Assembly (NCBI RefSeq): GCF_014647515.1
Contig: NZ_BMPI01000038.1
Location: 45,091 to 109,090 of the forward strand
Direction: 5' to 3'
Source: Dactylosporangium sucinum
Lineage (GTDB): Bacteria > Actinomycetota > Actinomycetes > Mycobacteriales > Micromonosporaceae
DNA: 64,000 nt
The notes below the pieces were generated by a model. The model saw nothing but the letters and a program-made list of their open reading frames with translations, was not told the DNA's origin and searched no databases. How positions within the stretch are numbered: the stretch's first letter is position 1; every line of letters begins with the position of its first letter. Position numbers and translations under genes: made by a program. This document shows positions 18,076 through 25,596 of the stretch, piece after piece.

Positions 18076-18939
18076 ATGGCGAACGACGACCTGCTGGCCG
18101 AGCGCTTCGAGCACGTGCGGCCCCGGCTGCGCGCGGTGGCCTACCGCATGCTCGGCTCGCTCACCGAGGCCGACGACGCCGTGCAGGAGGCCTGGCTGCG
18201 CCTGCAGCGCTCCGACGACCGGGAGATCGGCAACCTGGCCGCCTGGCTGACCACGGTCGTCGGCCGGGTGTGCCTCGACATGCTGCGCTCCCGCACCCAG
18301 CGGCGCGAGGAGCCGCTCGACCTCGACGCCGAGCCGCCGGCCGCCGGCGCCGACCCGGAGCAGGAGGCGATGCTCGCCGACTCGGTCGGCCTGGCCCTGC
18401 TCGTCGTGCTCGACACGCTGACCCCGACCGAGCGGCTGGCGTTCGTCCTGCACGACTTGTTCGCGGTGTCGTTCGACGAGATCGCCGTCATGGTCGGCCG
18501 CAGCCCGGCGGCCTCCCGTCAGCTGGCCAGCCGCGCCCGCCGCCGCATCCAGGCCGCCCACGCCGCTCCGGACGCGGACGCGACCCGCGGCCGCGCGATC
18601 GTCGACGCCTTCCTGACCGCCTCCCGCGGCGGCGACATGGCGGGCCTGCTCGAGCTGCTCGACCCCGACGTGGTCCTCCGTGCGGACGTGGCCGCCACCC
18701 GCCTGGGCTCGGCGGGCGAGACCTGCGGCGCCGAGGTCGTCGCCCGGTTCTTCGCCGGCCGCGCGCGAGCCGCCGTGCCGGCGTTGATCGACGGGGTTCC
18801 CGCGGCAGTCGTACTGCGGGAGGACCGCATCTTCATCGCCCTCACCTTCATCGTGACGGCGGGCCGGATCGCGGCCATCGAGTCCATCGCCGACCCCGAC
18901 GACCTGGCCGCCCTCGACGTCACCTACCTCCCGCGGTAG
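18076..18939 (+). CDS. ECF41-type sigma factor with C-terminal SnoaL-like domain
   Basis: A 287-residue extracytoplasmic-function sigma factor. Region 2 is at about 10-75 (RLRAVAYRMLGSLTEADDAVQEAWLRL) and region 4 at about 105-160 (LTPTERLAFVLHDLFAVSFDEIAVMVGRSPAASRQLASRAR, in parts). The fused C-terminal domain from about 175 has the FLTASRGGDMAGLLELLDPDVVLRAD start of the NTF2/SnoaL-like regulatory domain typical of ECF41/SigJ. These factors are self-controlled by that domain rather than by an anti-sigma factor, and none is adjacent. The C-terminus ends soon after IADPDDLAAL. ATG 18076 is preceded by GGAGG, preferred over ATG 18064. Probable targets are itself and the divergent decarboxylase. 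Confidence 0.93.
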   Translation: MANDDLLAERFEHVRPRLRAVAYRMLGSLTEADDAVQEAWLRLQRSDDREIGNLAAWLTTVVGRVCLDMLRSRTQRREEPLDLDAEPPAAGADPEQEAMLADSVGLALLVVLDTLTPTERLAFVLHDLFAVSFDEIAVMVGRSPAASRQLASRARRRIQAAHAAPDADATRGRAIVDAFLTASRGGDMAGLLELLDPDVVLRADVAATRLGSAGETCGAEVVARFFAGRARAAVPALIDGVPAAVVLREDRIFIALTFIVTAGRIAAIESIADPDDLAALDVTYLPR

Positions 18940-19079
18940 CCGGAAGCCGTCGTCCGAACGTCGGCGCAGGTCACCAATCCGTGCATCGATGTCGAGATCG
19001 GTGAATGTTGGCCGGTCGGCCCGGCCGCAGTACCGTCCGAATTCCGGCGCGAGTGTCGCCGGAGAGCGGGGACGACCGC

Positions 19080-19625
19080 GTGCCTGACACCGGACCCGGC
19101 ACCGAGCCGGACGGCCGCGCCCCCGGCGCGGCCGGGCGACCCTTGTCGGAGATCGCCGGAGACGATTTCATTGCACTGGTGACCACCCCTTCGAAGGACT
19201 CGTACGCGCTCGGCATCGCCAACGACTCGTACCGCTGGTACGTCACCGCCTCGAAGCGCTCCCGCCGGTCGCACCGGATCACCGACGTCTCCGCGGTCCT
19301 GATCTCGGCATCGATCCCGGTGGCGGCCGTGATCGTCCCCGACATCCCCACGATCCCGGCCGTCCTGGGCGCCGTCCTGGTGGTCATCGCCGGCGTCCGC
19401 GCGATCTACCACTGGCCCGAGAACTACCTCCGCTTCAGCCGCGCCCGCGAGGCGGTCGAGGAGCAGCGCCGCCTGTACCACGTCTCGGCACCCCCGTACG
19501 ACGACCCGGCCACGCGCGACGAGGAACTGGTCAAGGCGGTGACCCGCATCGAGCAGGCCGAGATGGGCCAGTGGGCCCAGGTCGCCGATGCGCACACCCC
19601 GCGCAAGCCGGTCTCGAGCGAGTAG
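19080..19625 (+). CDS. SLATT/DUF4231-type two-helix membrane protein
   Basis: A 181-residue protein. The cytoplasmic N-terminus leads to a conserved helix (SYRWYVTASKRSRRSHRITD), then two adjacent membrane helices (VSAVLISASIPVAAVIV and IPAVLGAVLVVIAGVRAIY), then NYLRFSRAREAVEEQRRLYH, the DUF4231 signature. DUF4231 belongs to the SLATT superfamily, proposed as membrane-disrupting effectors in bacterial conflict systems. No nucleotide cyclase or sensor is adjacent here, so the role is open. GTG 19080 has a purine-rich RBS (GAGCGGGGACG); ATG 19005 would add 25 residues. It is apparently monocistronic. Confidence 0.82.
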   Translation: MPDTGPGTEPDGRAPGAAGRPLSEIAGDDFIALVTTPSKDSYALGIANDSYRWYVTASKRSRRSHRITDVSAVLISASIPVAAVIVPDIPTIPAVLGAVLVVIAGVRAIYHWPENYLRFSRAREAVEEQRRLYHVSAPPYDDPATRDEELVKAVTRIEQAEMGQWAQVADAHTPRKPVSSE

Positions 19626-19673
19626 GCAGGCCCAACAACGGAACCGCCTGATCCGAGACCGTCGATCGTGCGT

Positions 19674-20036
19674 TCAGAGGCCGGCGAGGGGGTCGAAGGG
19701 CCAGTCGGCCGTCACCACCAGCGGGCCCACGTGGCGGTGGGGCTCGGCGACCGTGCGGTCCTCCGCCGCCTCCGACTCCGCCGCCGTGGACTCCAGCGCC
19801 GACCAGAACGGCTCCAGCTCCGCCGGCGAGCCGGTCACGCGCAGCGTCGGGCCGGGATCCAGGGTCACCGCCAGCGGGGCCTCCGTCAGGGTCTGGACCA
19901 GCGTGCCGTTCGTCAGCGGCGCCTCGGCGGACGTCGATCGAAGCGCCTTGGCCAGGGCGCGCAGCGCCTCGGGAGAGCCGGCCAGGTCCAGGTCGTCACC
20001 GTGGTAGCGGAGGCGGCAGCGCTGCTCGTTGGTCAT
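19674..20036 (-). CDS. Hypothetical small protein
   Basis: A 120-residue acidic protein (MTNEQRCRLRYHGDDLDLAGSP...). Alternating strands and a helix (PEALRALAKALRS) resemble small immunity-type folds, but I cannot assign it to a family. ATG 20036 lies 5 nt after a TAAGGT hexamer on the minus strand. It sits immediately downstream of a truncated sigma gene and overlaps what would have been its reading frame, so the deletion that shortened the sigma gene may have brought this gene to its present place. Confidence 0.6.
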   Translation of the reverse strand: MTNEQRCRLRYHGDDLDLAGSPEALRALAKALRSTSAEAPLTNGTLVQTLTEAPLAVTLDPGPTLRVTGSPAELEPFWSALESTAAESEAAEDRTVAEPHRHVGPLVVTADWPFDPLAGL

Positions 20037-20211
20037 GACCGACCTTATCCCGGCCGTCTTCGACAGCGCTGCCGGCCACCGGCAGGCGCGCGACGAGCAG
20101 GCCCTCCTGGGCCGCGTCCTCGGCCGTGGCGAGGTCATCGTGCCGGCGCACGACGGCCCCGAGGACCTGCGGCGCCGGCTCGCGCAGCAGGTCCTCGACG
20201 GGCGACGTCAC
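20037..20211 (-). pseudogene. Truncated ECF42-type sigma factor (N-terminal stub)
   Basis: From GTG 20211 the reading frame gives VTSPVEDLLREPAPQVLGA, then VVRRHDDLATAEDAAQEGLL, the start of region 2 of YCII-associated ECF sigma factors. Recognisable homology stops after about 45-48 codons (ARLPVAG), and the frame then runs into the next gene. Regions 2.3-4 and the TPR-like C-terminus are missing. The GTG overlaps the stop of the upstream YCII gene (GTGA), so the original operon order YCII-sigma is kept. The product cannot be a working sigma factor. Confidence 0.75.
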
Positions 20212-20612
20212 AGCGCCTCGAAGTCGGCGCCGTCCATCACCCGGCGGATCACGATCGGCTGCTGCTGCGGCACCCCGCCCGGGCCGGGCACCTGGGAGAT
20301 CCGGGCCGCGATCTCGATCGCCCGCTGCTCCGACTCGACGTCGACCAGCTGGTAGCCGGCGAGCATCTCCTTGAACCCGGCGAACGCCCCGTCGGTGACG
20401 ACCGGCGCGCCCTTGCCGTCGGAGGTGACGGTCTTGGCCAGCTCGGGGCCGGTGAGGGCGTGGCCGCCGATGAGCTCGCCGGTCTCGGTGAGCTCCCGGT
20501 TGAGCGCGTCGTAGTAGTTCATGTGCGCCTTGACGTCCTCCGGCGCCCACTGCTCCATCGGCTCCTCGATGACCCCGGGGCGGTAGTCGACGATGAGAAA
20601 GTACTTGGTCAT
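20208..20612 (-). CDS. YCII-related (DGPF-type) protein
   Basis: A 134-residue protein of the YCII family: MTKYFLIVDYRPG at the start, ALTGPELAKTV in the middle, the DGAFAGFKEMLAGYQLVDV segment equivalent to the DGPF motif, and a C-terminal AARISQVPGPGG...PIVIRRVMD. These dimeric ferredoxin-like proteins are the standard partners and targets of ECF42 sigma factors. An AAGGAG RBS precedes ATG 20612, and a TGTCGA/CGTC promoter lies upstream. The sigma gene it was paired with is truncated just downstream, so its expression would need another ECF42 factor in the genome. Confidence 0.92.
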   Translation of the reverse strand: MTKYFLIVDYRPGVIEEPMEQWAPEDVKAHMNYYDALNRELTETGELIGGHALTGPELAKTVTSDGKGAPVVTDGAFAGFKEMLAGYQLVDVESEQRAIEIAARISQVPGPGGVPQQQPIVIRRVMDGADFEAL

Positions 20613-20648
20613 GTCAGGCTCCTTCCGTCCAGTGCCGTGCAACCCCAG

Positions 20649-20675
20649 GACGGTGCCGATCACCCGTTCTCGACA
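20649..20675 (-). promoter_or_regulatory. ECF42-type promoter of the YCII operon
   Basis: On the minus strand TGTCGA (20675-20670), 17 nt, then CGTC (20652-20649), about 37 nt before the YCII start. This fits the reported ECF42 motif (TGTCGA in the -35, CGA/TC in the -10) as I remember it. The promoter is intact although the downstream sigma gene is broken. Confidence 0.6.
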
Positions 20676-21764
20676 TCAGGCTCGTGAACTGCGCAGAGAA
20701 AATCCGATCGCGCGGCACAGGTCCACGGTCCGGGCGGCGAAGGCGGTCTCGTTGTCGAACCAGGCCGACACCCCGCACAGCGGGCCGACCGTGCGGGTCA
20801 GGCCGGCGTCGACGATCCCGGAGGCGGTGCTGCCGAGCACGTCGGACGACACGAGCGGCTCCTCGGAGTACTCCAGCAGCCCCCCGAACCGCGAGGACCG
20901 CAGCGCGGCGTTCACCTCGCCCGGGCTCGCGGCGCGGCCCAGCCGCACGGCCAGGCCGGCGAGGCAGCCGCCCGGCACCGGCACCCGCACGACGAGCCCG
21001 TCGACGCGGCCGGCCAGGCGGGGCAGCACCTGGCCGACGTGCCGGGCGGTCGGGTCCTCGACGGGGACGAGGTTGAACGGGGCGCCGCGGGCGAGCCGGC
21101 CCGCCGCGGTGGCGTCCAGGAGGGACTGACTGGTCGTGTACGCGTGGGTGGTCAGCGACGACGCCGCCTCCACGCCGAACGCGCAGTCCAGCACGGCGAG
21201 CACGAGGCCGATGCAGTTGACCGGGCACGAGCCGTTGGACACGACGTGGTGGCGGGCCGGGTCGTAGGAGTGCTCGTTGAGCCCGACGACGAAGGTCGCG
21301 TCCGCGTCGGCGTCGAAGTGGGGCAGGATCACCGCCCGGGCGCCGGACGCCAGGTGCGCCTCGGCGGCGCGCCGGCCAGGGCGCGGGCGGGTCGCCTCGA
21401 CGACCACGTCGATGCCCAGGTCGCGCCAGGGCAGGGTGGCCCGGTCGGGCCGGTTGAGCACCTCGGTCCGGCGGTCGCCGTCGACGAGCAGGCCGCCGGG
21501 GACCGACGTAACGTTCCACGGCAGCGCGCCGAACGTGGAGTCGCGACGCAGCAGCCAGGCGGCCAGGGGGACCGGCATGAGGTCATTGACGGCCACGATT
21601 GTAACGTCCGGCGTGGCCAGGGCCGCCCGCATCACCGACCGGCCGATGCGCCCGAAGCCGTTGATCGCCACCCGGACCCCGGCGGTGCGGGGCGGGCGAG
21701 CGCCGGGACCGCGTCCGGCCTCGCCGGGGCGGTGGGCGTAAGGACCCGACTGCCGACTGTTCAT
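20676..21764 (-). CDS. Divergent glyceraldehyde-3-phosphate dehydrogenase paralogue
   Basis: A 362-residue GAPDH-family protein. The Rossmann start VAINGFGRIGRSVMRAAL is intact, the nucleophile Cys180 is kept in SNGSCPVNC (usual SNASCTTNC), and the activating His is kept in TTHAYTTSQ. Other positions differ: GLNEHSYD for GVNHEKYD, DSTFGALPW for DSTHGxFxG, and the usual SAPAK segment after VI is LPHFD. VSAWFDNETAFAARTVDL matches the usual C-terminal YDNE motif. These changes make glycolytic activity doubtful; another aldehyde phosphate may be used. ATG 21764 adds a 29-residue basic extension; a GTG at 21671 would cut into the first strand. It is not in a glycolytic operon. Confidence 0.82.
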   Translation of the reverse strand: MNSRQSGPYAHRPGEAGRGPGARPPRTAGVRVAINGFGRIGRSVMRAALATPDVTIVAVNDLMPVPLAAWLLRRDSTFGALPWNVTSVPGGLLVDGDRRTEVLNRPDRATLPWRDLGIDVVVEATRPRPGRRAAEAHLASGARAVILPHFDADADATFVVGLNEHSYDPARHHVVSNGSCPVNCIGLVLAVLDCAFGVEAASSLTTHAYTTSQSLLDATAAGRLARGAPFNLVPVEDPTARHVGQVLPRLAGRVDGLVVRVPVPGGCLAGLAVRLGRAASPGEVNAALRSSRFGGLLEYSEEPLVSSDVLGSTASGIVDAGLTRTVGPLCGVSAWFDNETAFAARTVDLCRAIGFSLRSSRA

Positions 21765-21977
21765 GACGGTTGACCATCATGACTGCAGGGTGGCCACGGC
21801 CACAACTCGGCCGGCCGCCGCGACGCGCACCGGGCGGTGCGGTGCAATCGTGCGCATGGAGCCGCGCGTCGCCGCCGGGCACGACTGCCGGACGCTCAGC
21901 CACGGCGGGCGCCGGGCACACGCGGGACCCACGCCCGCCAGCTGCGCACCTACGCCGAGGTGGCGCTCGCCCGGAGG

Positions 21978-22008
21978 TTGACCTTGCCCCTGGGTGAAGC
22001 CACATCGT
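21978..22008 (+). promoter_or_regulatory. Candidate MerR-type promoter
   Basis: TTGACC (21978-21983), a 19-bp spacer, then CATCGT (22003-22008). The spacer contains an imperfect dyad, CTTGCCC-CTG-GGTGAAG (5 of 7 arm bases pair). A long spacer with a dyad is the MerR signature, and the next gene encodes a MerR-type protein, so autoregulation is likely. Confidence 0.4.
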
Positions 22009-22027
22009 CGGCCATGAGGAGGGAACA

Positions 22028-23086
22028 GTGCTCACGATCGGTGCGTTCGCCCGGGCGGCCCGGCTGTCGCCGAAGGCGCTGCGGCTCTACGACGAGCTCG
22101 GGCTGCTGCCGCCGGCCGCGGTCGACGGCGACTCGGGGTACCGCTTCTACGATCCGGCCCAGCTGGACCGGGCCCGACTCATCGCCTGGCTGCGCCGGCT
22201 CGGCATGCCGCTCGCCACCATCCGGCGGGTCTGCGACCTGCCGCCGGCGGAGGCCGCGGACGCGGTCGCCGCGTACTGGGACGGCGTGCTCGCGGAGACG
22301 GCGGAGCGTGGGCGCCTGGCCACCTTCCTCGTCGATCACCTGTCGGGAAGGGGAACCGCGATGAGCCCGCTGGGCATCCGCTACGCCGCCCGCTCCGAGT
22401 CGGGGCTGGTGCGCACGAGCAACGAGGACACCGCCTACGCGGGCAGCCGCCTGCTCGCCGTCGCCGACGGCACGCTCGGCGCGGCCGGCGACCGGGCCAG
22501 CGCGGCCGCGGTCGACGCGCTCAAGCCGCTGGAGGCGCTGCCGGTGCCTGCCGACGACCTGCTCGGCGCCCTCGCCGACGCGGTCGCCGACGCCGGCCGG
22601 GCCCTGCACGAGATCGCCGCGGCCGACCCGTCGGGCGAGGCGGTCACCACGCTGACGGCGATGCTGTGGTCCGGTTCCCGGCTGGCCCTGGTCCACGTCG
22701 GCGACAGCCGCGCCTATCAGCTCCGCGACGGCGAGCTGTTCCGGATCACCGACGACCACACGTACGTCCAGCGCCTGGTCGACGAGGGCCGGCTGACCCC
22801 GGAGGAGGCCGCGACCCACCCGCAGCGGTCGCTGCTGGTGCGCGCCCTGACCGGCCGCGAGGCCGCCGAGGCGGACCTGTCGGTGCACGAGGCCCGGCCC
22901 GGCGACCGCTACCTGCTGTGCTCCGACGGCCTGTCGGCGGTCGTGCCGGCCGCGTCGTTGCATGCGGCCCTGCTGGAGGGCGGCGACCCGCAGGCGACGC
23001 TGGACCGCCTGGTCGAGCTGGCCTACGCGGCGGGCGCCCCGGACAACGTCGCCTGCGTGGTCGCCGACGTGGTCACCCTGGAGTAA
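22028..23086 (+). CDS. MerR-type DNA-binding domain fused to a PP2C-like phosphatase domain
   Basis: A 352-residue fusion. Residues 1-75 are a MerR winged helix (TIGAFARAARLSPKALRLYDELGLLPP), followed by a dimerisation helix (about 76-110). Residues about 118-350 are a PP2C fold: RSESGLVRTSNEDTAY, VADG, VGDSRAYQLRDGELFRITDDH, CSDGLS and a terminal APDNVACVV. Metal-site Asp residues are largely present, but the usual DGMGGH reads DGTLGA. The fusion suggests a transcription factor whose effector domain is a phosphatase or a phosphatase-derived sensor. GTG 22028 has a strong RBS (GAGGAGG). Confidence 0.9.
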   Translation: MLTIGAFARAARLSPKALRLYDELGLLPPAAVDGDSGYRFYDPAQLDRARLIAWLRRLGMPLATIRRVCDLPPAEAADAVAAYWDGVLAETAERGRLATFLVDHLSGRGTAMSPLGIRYAARSESGLVRTSNEDTAYAGSRLLAVADGTLGAAGDRASAAAVDALKPLEALPVPADDLLGALADAVADAGRALHEIAAADPSGEAVTTLTAMLWSGSRLALVHVGDSRAYQLRDGELFRITDDHTYVQRLVDEGRLTPEEAATHPQRSLLVRALTGREAAEADLSVHEARPGDRYLLCSDGLSAVVPAASLHAALLEGGDPQATLDRLVELAYAAGAPDNVACVVADVVTLE

Positions 23087-23137
23087 TGCCGTCGCGAACG
23101 AACCGGCCGATGGGCCACGGTCCATAGACTGGCCGGC

Positions 23138-23617
23138 ATGGCACAGATCGTGGAGCTGCTCGCCTCGCCCGTGCACCGGTTCGAGGGGCGGCCCGCGGAC
23201 GGTCCGGCGCCGGCGCCCGACGGGGAGCTGGTCTCCGCCGTCCGGGTCCGGGCCGGGCTGGGGGTCGTCGGCGACCGGTTCTTCGGGCAGGAGGCGCACC
23301 GCGACGCGAGCGTCACCCTCATCGCGCGCGAGTGGCTGCCGGCCGGCGCCGGGCTCGCGCAGGTCCGGCGCAACGTGCTCGTCGCGGGCATCCCGGTCGA
23401 CGACCTGGTCGGGCAGGTGCTCACGCTCGACTCCGGCGACGGGCCGGTCCGGCTGCGGGTGCGCCGCCCGGCCAACCCGTGCGCCTGGATGGACGTCTCG
23501 ATCGCCCCCGGGGCGTGGCGGGAGCTGCGCGGCCACGGCGGCGTGCGCTGCGTGCCGCTCGACGACGGGGTGCTGCGGGTCGGCCCGGTGACGTTCTCGG
23601 TCTCAGCGGACGACTAG
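23138..23617 (+). CDS. MOSC-domain protein (YiiM-like)
   Basis: A 159-residue MOSC-fold protein. Typical segments are GVVGDRFFG, ITLIAREWL-like SVTLIAREWL, RRNVLVAGIPVDDLVGQ and the conserved Cys in RPANPCAWMD, the expected sulfur-carrier residue. MOSC proteins handle sulfur transfer to molybdenum cofactor or reduce N-hydroxylated bases. A molybdenum enzyme gene lies about 2 kb away at 25597. ATG 23138 has TAGACT 7 nt upstream (23125-23130), a leaderless start. It overlaps the convergent cupredoxin-like gene by 15 bp. Confidence 0.87.
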   Translation: MAQIVELLASPVHRFEGRPADGPAPAPDGELVSAVRVRAGLGVVGDRFFGQEAHRDASVTLIAREWLPAGAGLAQVRRNVLVAGIPVDDLVGQVLTLDSGDGPVRLRVRRPANPCAWMDVSIAPGAWRELRGHGGVRCVPLDDGVLRVGPVTFSVSADD

Positions 23618-23989
23618 CTGGAACAGCACGAGGCCGGCGTCGTGGGTCTCGACCTCGAAGAGGCCGGTGACGTCGGCCTTGAACTCCAGTTGGGCGGGCC
23701 GGCCGGGTTCGAGCGCGGCCTTGCGGTCGTAGCCGTGGACGTGCAGCTCGTCGGGGACGTCCGAGGTCACGGTGAGCCGGATCGTGGTGCCGCGGGCGAC
23801 CTCGACCCGCCCCGTCGGCGGGCTGACCGTGCGGTTGCTGATGGTGATCGTGAGCTCCCGATCGCCACCGGCGGCCGGCGAGTCGCCACGGGTGAAGTAG
23901 AAGACGGCGACGGCCGCGGCGACGATGATGACGGCGACGGCGAGCAGCCGGACCATGGTGTCGGGTCGTTGCTTGGTGGCGGTGGGCAC
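23603..23989 (-). CDS. Membrane-anchored cupredoxin-like protein
   Basis: A 128-residue protein with one N-terminal membrane helix (VRLLAVAVIIVAAAVAVFYF) and a beta-sandwich of cupredoxin type: ELTITISNRTVSPP, TTIRLTVTSDVPDELHVHGYD, and AQLEFKADVTGLFEVETHDAGLVLFQLVV (in parts). Candidate ligands His in HVHGYD and ETHD are present, but the copper-ligand Cys is absent, so type-1 copper binding is unlikely. GTG 23989 is chosen for its RBS (GAGGAG, 9 nt upstream). The domain would face outside the cell. Confidence 0.8.
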   Translation of the reverse strand: MPTATKQRPDTMVRLLAVAVIIVAAAVAVFYFTRGDSPAAGGDRELTITISNRTVSPPTGRVEVARGTTIRLTVTSDVPDELHVHGYDRKAALEPGRPAQLEFKADVTGLFEVETHDAGLVLFQLVVR

Positions 23990-24030
23990 GGCGGCACTCC
24001 TCGCGCTGAGGTTGGTGCGCCGACACCAAT

Positions 24031-24180
24031 TCACGGATCTGGCCAGCAGCTTAGCGGACGCCTCCACCGTCCCACCAGCGCAGAGATCACCGCCCGGTGG
24101 CGCTCGGCGAGCACCGCACCGAGGGCCGGCACGTTGCCGTGGACGTCGGAGAGCACCGCGACGCTGCGCATGGCATCCAT
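24031..24180 (-). pseudogene. Metallophosphoesterase N-terminal stub
   Basis: From ATG 24180 (or 24171) the frame reads MRSVAVLSDVHGNVPALGAV then LAERH, an unmistakable calcineurin-like phosphoesterase start (the first metal-binding motif D-x-H-G-N). Homology ends after about 26 codons; the frame continues with unrelated residues to a TGA at 24031. All remaining metal motifs are missing. The body was evidently deleted, leaving the 5' end between the cupredoxin-like and PadR genes. Confidence 0.72.
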
Positions 24181-24185
24181 GGTAC

Positions 24186-24214
24186 TTGCTATAGCTTGAT
24201 CATTTATCTATGGT
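24186..24214 (+). promoter_or_regulatory. PadR-gene promoter
   Basis: TTGCTA (24186-24191), 17-bp spacer, TATGGT (24209-24214), then 6 nt to GTG 24221, giving a leaderless mRNA. The region 24181-24214 is unusually A+T-rich for this window and contains the small palindrome GCTATAGC, a plausible PadR operator part. Confidence 0.55.
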
Positions 24215-24220
24215 TCTCCG

Positions 24221-24544
24221 GTGGCGACGATGCGGGAGCCGACGTTTCTCATCCTCACCGCCCTGGCCGGCGAGCCGCGGCACGGCTACGGCATCGTGCG
24301 GGAGGTCGAGACGCTGTCCGGGATGCGGCTGCTGACCGGCACGCTGTACACGGCCCTGGACCGGCTCACCGCCGAGGGCCTCGTGCAGCACGACCGCGAC
24401 GAGGAGGTCGACGGGCGCACCCGCCGGTACTACCGGCTCACCGCCGCCGGCCTGACCGCCCTGACCGCCGAGACCGCCCGCCTGCGCGGCCTCGCCACCG
24501 CCGCCGAGGCCCGCCTCCGCGCCGCCCGCCCGAGGACCGCCTGA
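24221..24544 (+). CDS. PadR-family transcriptional regulator
   Basis: A 107-residue PadR winged-helix protein: LILTALAGEPRHGYGIVREVE (helices 1-2), LLTGTLYTALDRLTAEGLV (recognition helix and wing) and DGRTRRYYRLTAAGLTAL, all at the normal spacing. It lacks the long C-terminal coiled coil of PadR-s1 proteins. GTG 24221 is fixed by the promoter 6 nt upstream. Its stop overlaps the start of the membrane protein gene (TGATG), so the two are translationally coupled, as is typical for PadR-controlled membrane modules. Confidence 0.93.
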   Translation: MATMREPTFLILTALAGEPRHGYGIVREVETLSGMRLLTGTLYTALDRLTAEGLVQHDRDEEVDGRTRRYYRLTAAGLTALTAETARLRGLATAAEARLRAARPRTA

Positions 24545-25545
24545 TGCGCAAGTGGCTGTTCGCGTACCCCCGCGACTACCGCCGGGACGAGCTCCTCGAC
24601 ACGCTGCTCGAGGCCGGCCGGACCCGGCTCACCGCCCGGGAGGCCGCCAACCTGGTGCGACACGGCCTGCGGGCCCGGCTGGGCCGCCCGGCCAGCCGCA
24701 CCGTCGTGCTCTGGGCGGCCCTGACCGCGGTGATCTGCGGCCTGTTCGGCGCCGCGTTCGCGACCCGCGCGGCCTGGGAGACGGCCCGCCCCCTCCCGTC
24801 GGCGGCGCAGGCCACGTCGATGCTGGCCGAGATCGTCCCCGGCAAGCATTTCGAGGGCGTGACGGATGCCCCGTCCCTGTTCGTCGTCTACGGCGGACCG
24901 CTGCGCTGGTCCGCGGCCCGCGTCCTGCTCCTCGGCGACGGCGGCGAGTACCAGGCGGCGACGGTGGGCGGCGGCACCCCCGGCAACGCCGACGTCGAGG
25001 CGACGGTCCAGCGGCTGCGCGACCTGGGCTGGACCGTCTACGCTCCGGTCGAGCGCGACCTGTACGGCTGCGCCGGCCCGCCCTGCGACCCCGCGACGAT
25101 CCCGACGTCGACGACCCTGGTCGCGTCCCGCGGCGACACGGTCTTCACGCTGGAGCTGACGGGCTCGTACCTGTCGGCGTCGTTCCAACGCGCCGCGCCG
25201 TGGACCGTCTGGCCGGCGGGCATCGCCGGCTTCCTGCTGGGCGCGGCGGCGTCGTTCCTGGTCTTCGGCTGGGCCAGCCGCCGCCGGCCCCGGACCTCGG
25301 CGACGCTGCTGTTCGCGGCCGCCCTGTTCCTGTGGTGGACGCCGACGGTGTTCGCGGTGCCGCTGGCCCTCAACCACCACCTCGGCGAGCCCCACCCGTC
25401 GTGGCACCCACTGTGGGAGTGGCTGGGCCAGCCGACGTTCTCGCTCCTGTTCCTGCTCGGCACCGCCGCGGCCGTGCTGAGCCTGGCCGTGTCCGCCCTC
25501 CCGTCCCGCCGCCGCACACCGGCCAGGCTCGCGACCGCCGGCTGA
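24544..25545 (+). CDS. Membrane protein coupled to PadR
   Basis: A 333-residue protein. A cytoplasmic N-terminus (MRKWLFAYPRDYRRDELLDTL...), often seen in proteins encoded after PadR genes in actinobacteria, is followed by a membrane helix near 58-78, a roughly 130-residue extracytoplasmic domain with a Cys pair (YGCAGPPCDP) and four C-terminal helices. No enzymatic motif is visible. ATG 24544 overlaps the PadR stop by one base. A role in envelope homeostasis under PadR control is inferred from the arrangement only. Confidence 0.8.
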   Translation: MRKWLFAYPRDYRRDELLDTLLEAGRTRLTAREAANLVRHGLRARLGRPASRTVVLWAALTAVICGLFGAAFATRAAWETARPLPSAAQATSMLAEIVPGKHFEGVTDAPSLFVVYGGPLRWSAARVLLLGDGGEYQAATVGGGTPGNADVEATVQRLRDLGWTVYAPVERDLYGCAGPPCDPATIPTSTTLVASRGDTVFTLELTGSYLSASFQRAAPWTVWPAGIAGFLLGAAASFLVFGWASRRRPRTSATLLFAAALFLWWTPTVFAVPLALNHHLGEPHPSWHPLWEWLGQPTFSLLFLLGTAAAVLSLAVSALPSRRRTPARLATAG

Positions 25546-25596
25546 CCCCGCGGGCCGCCCAACGGATCAACGACGAGCTCAACCGCCGTCCGGCGC

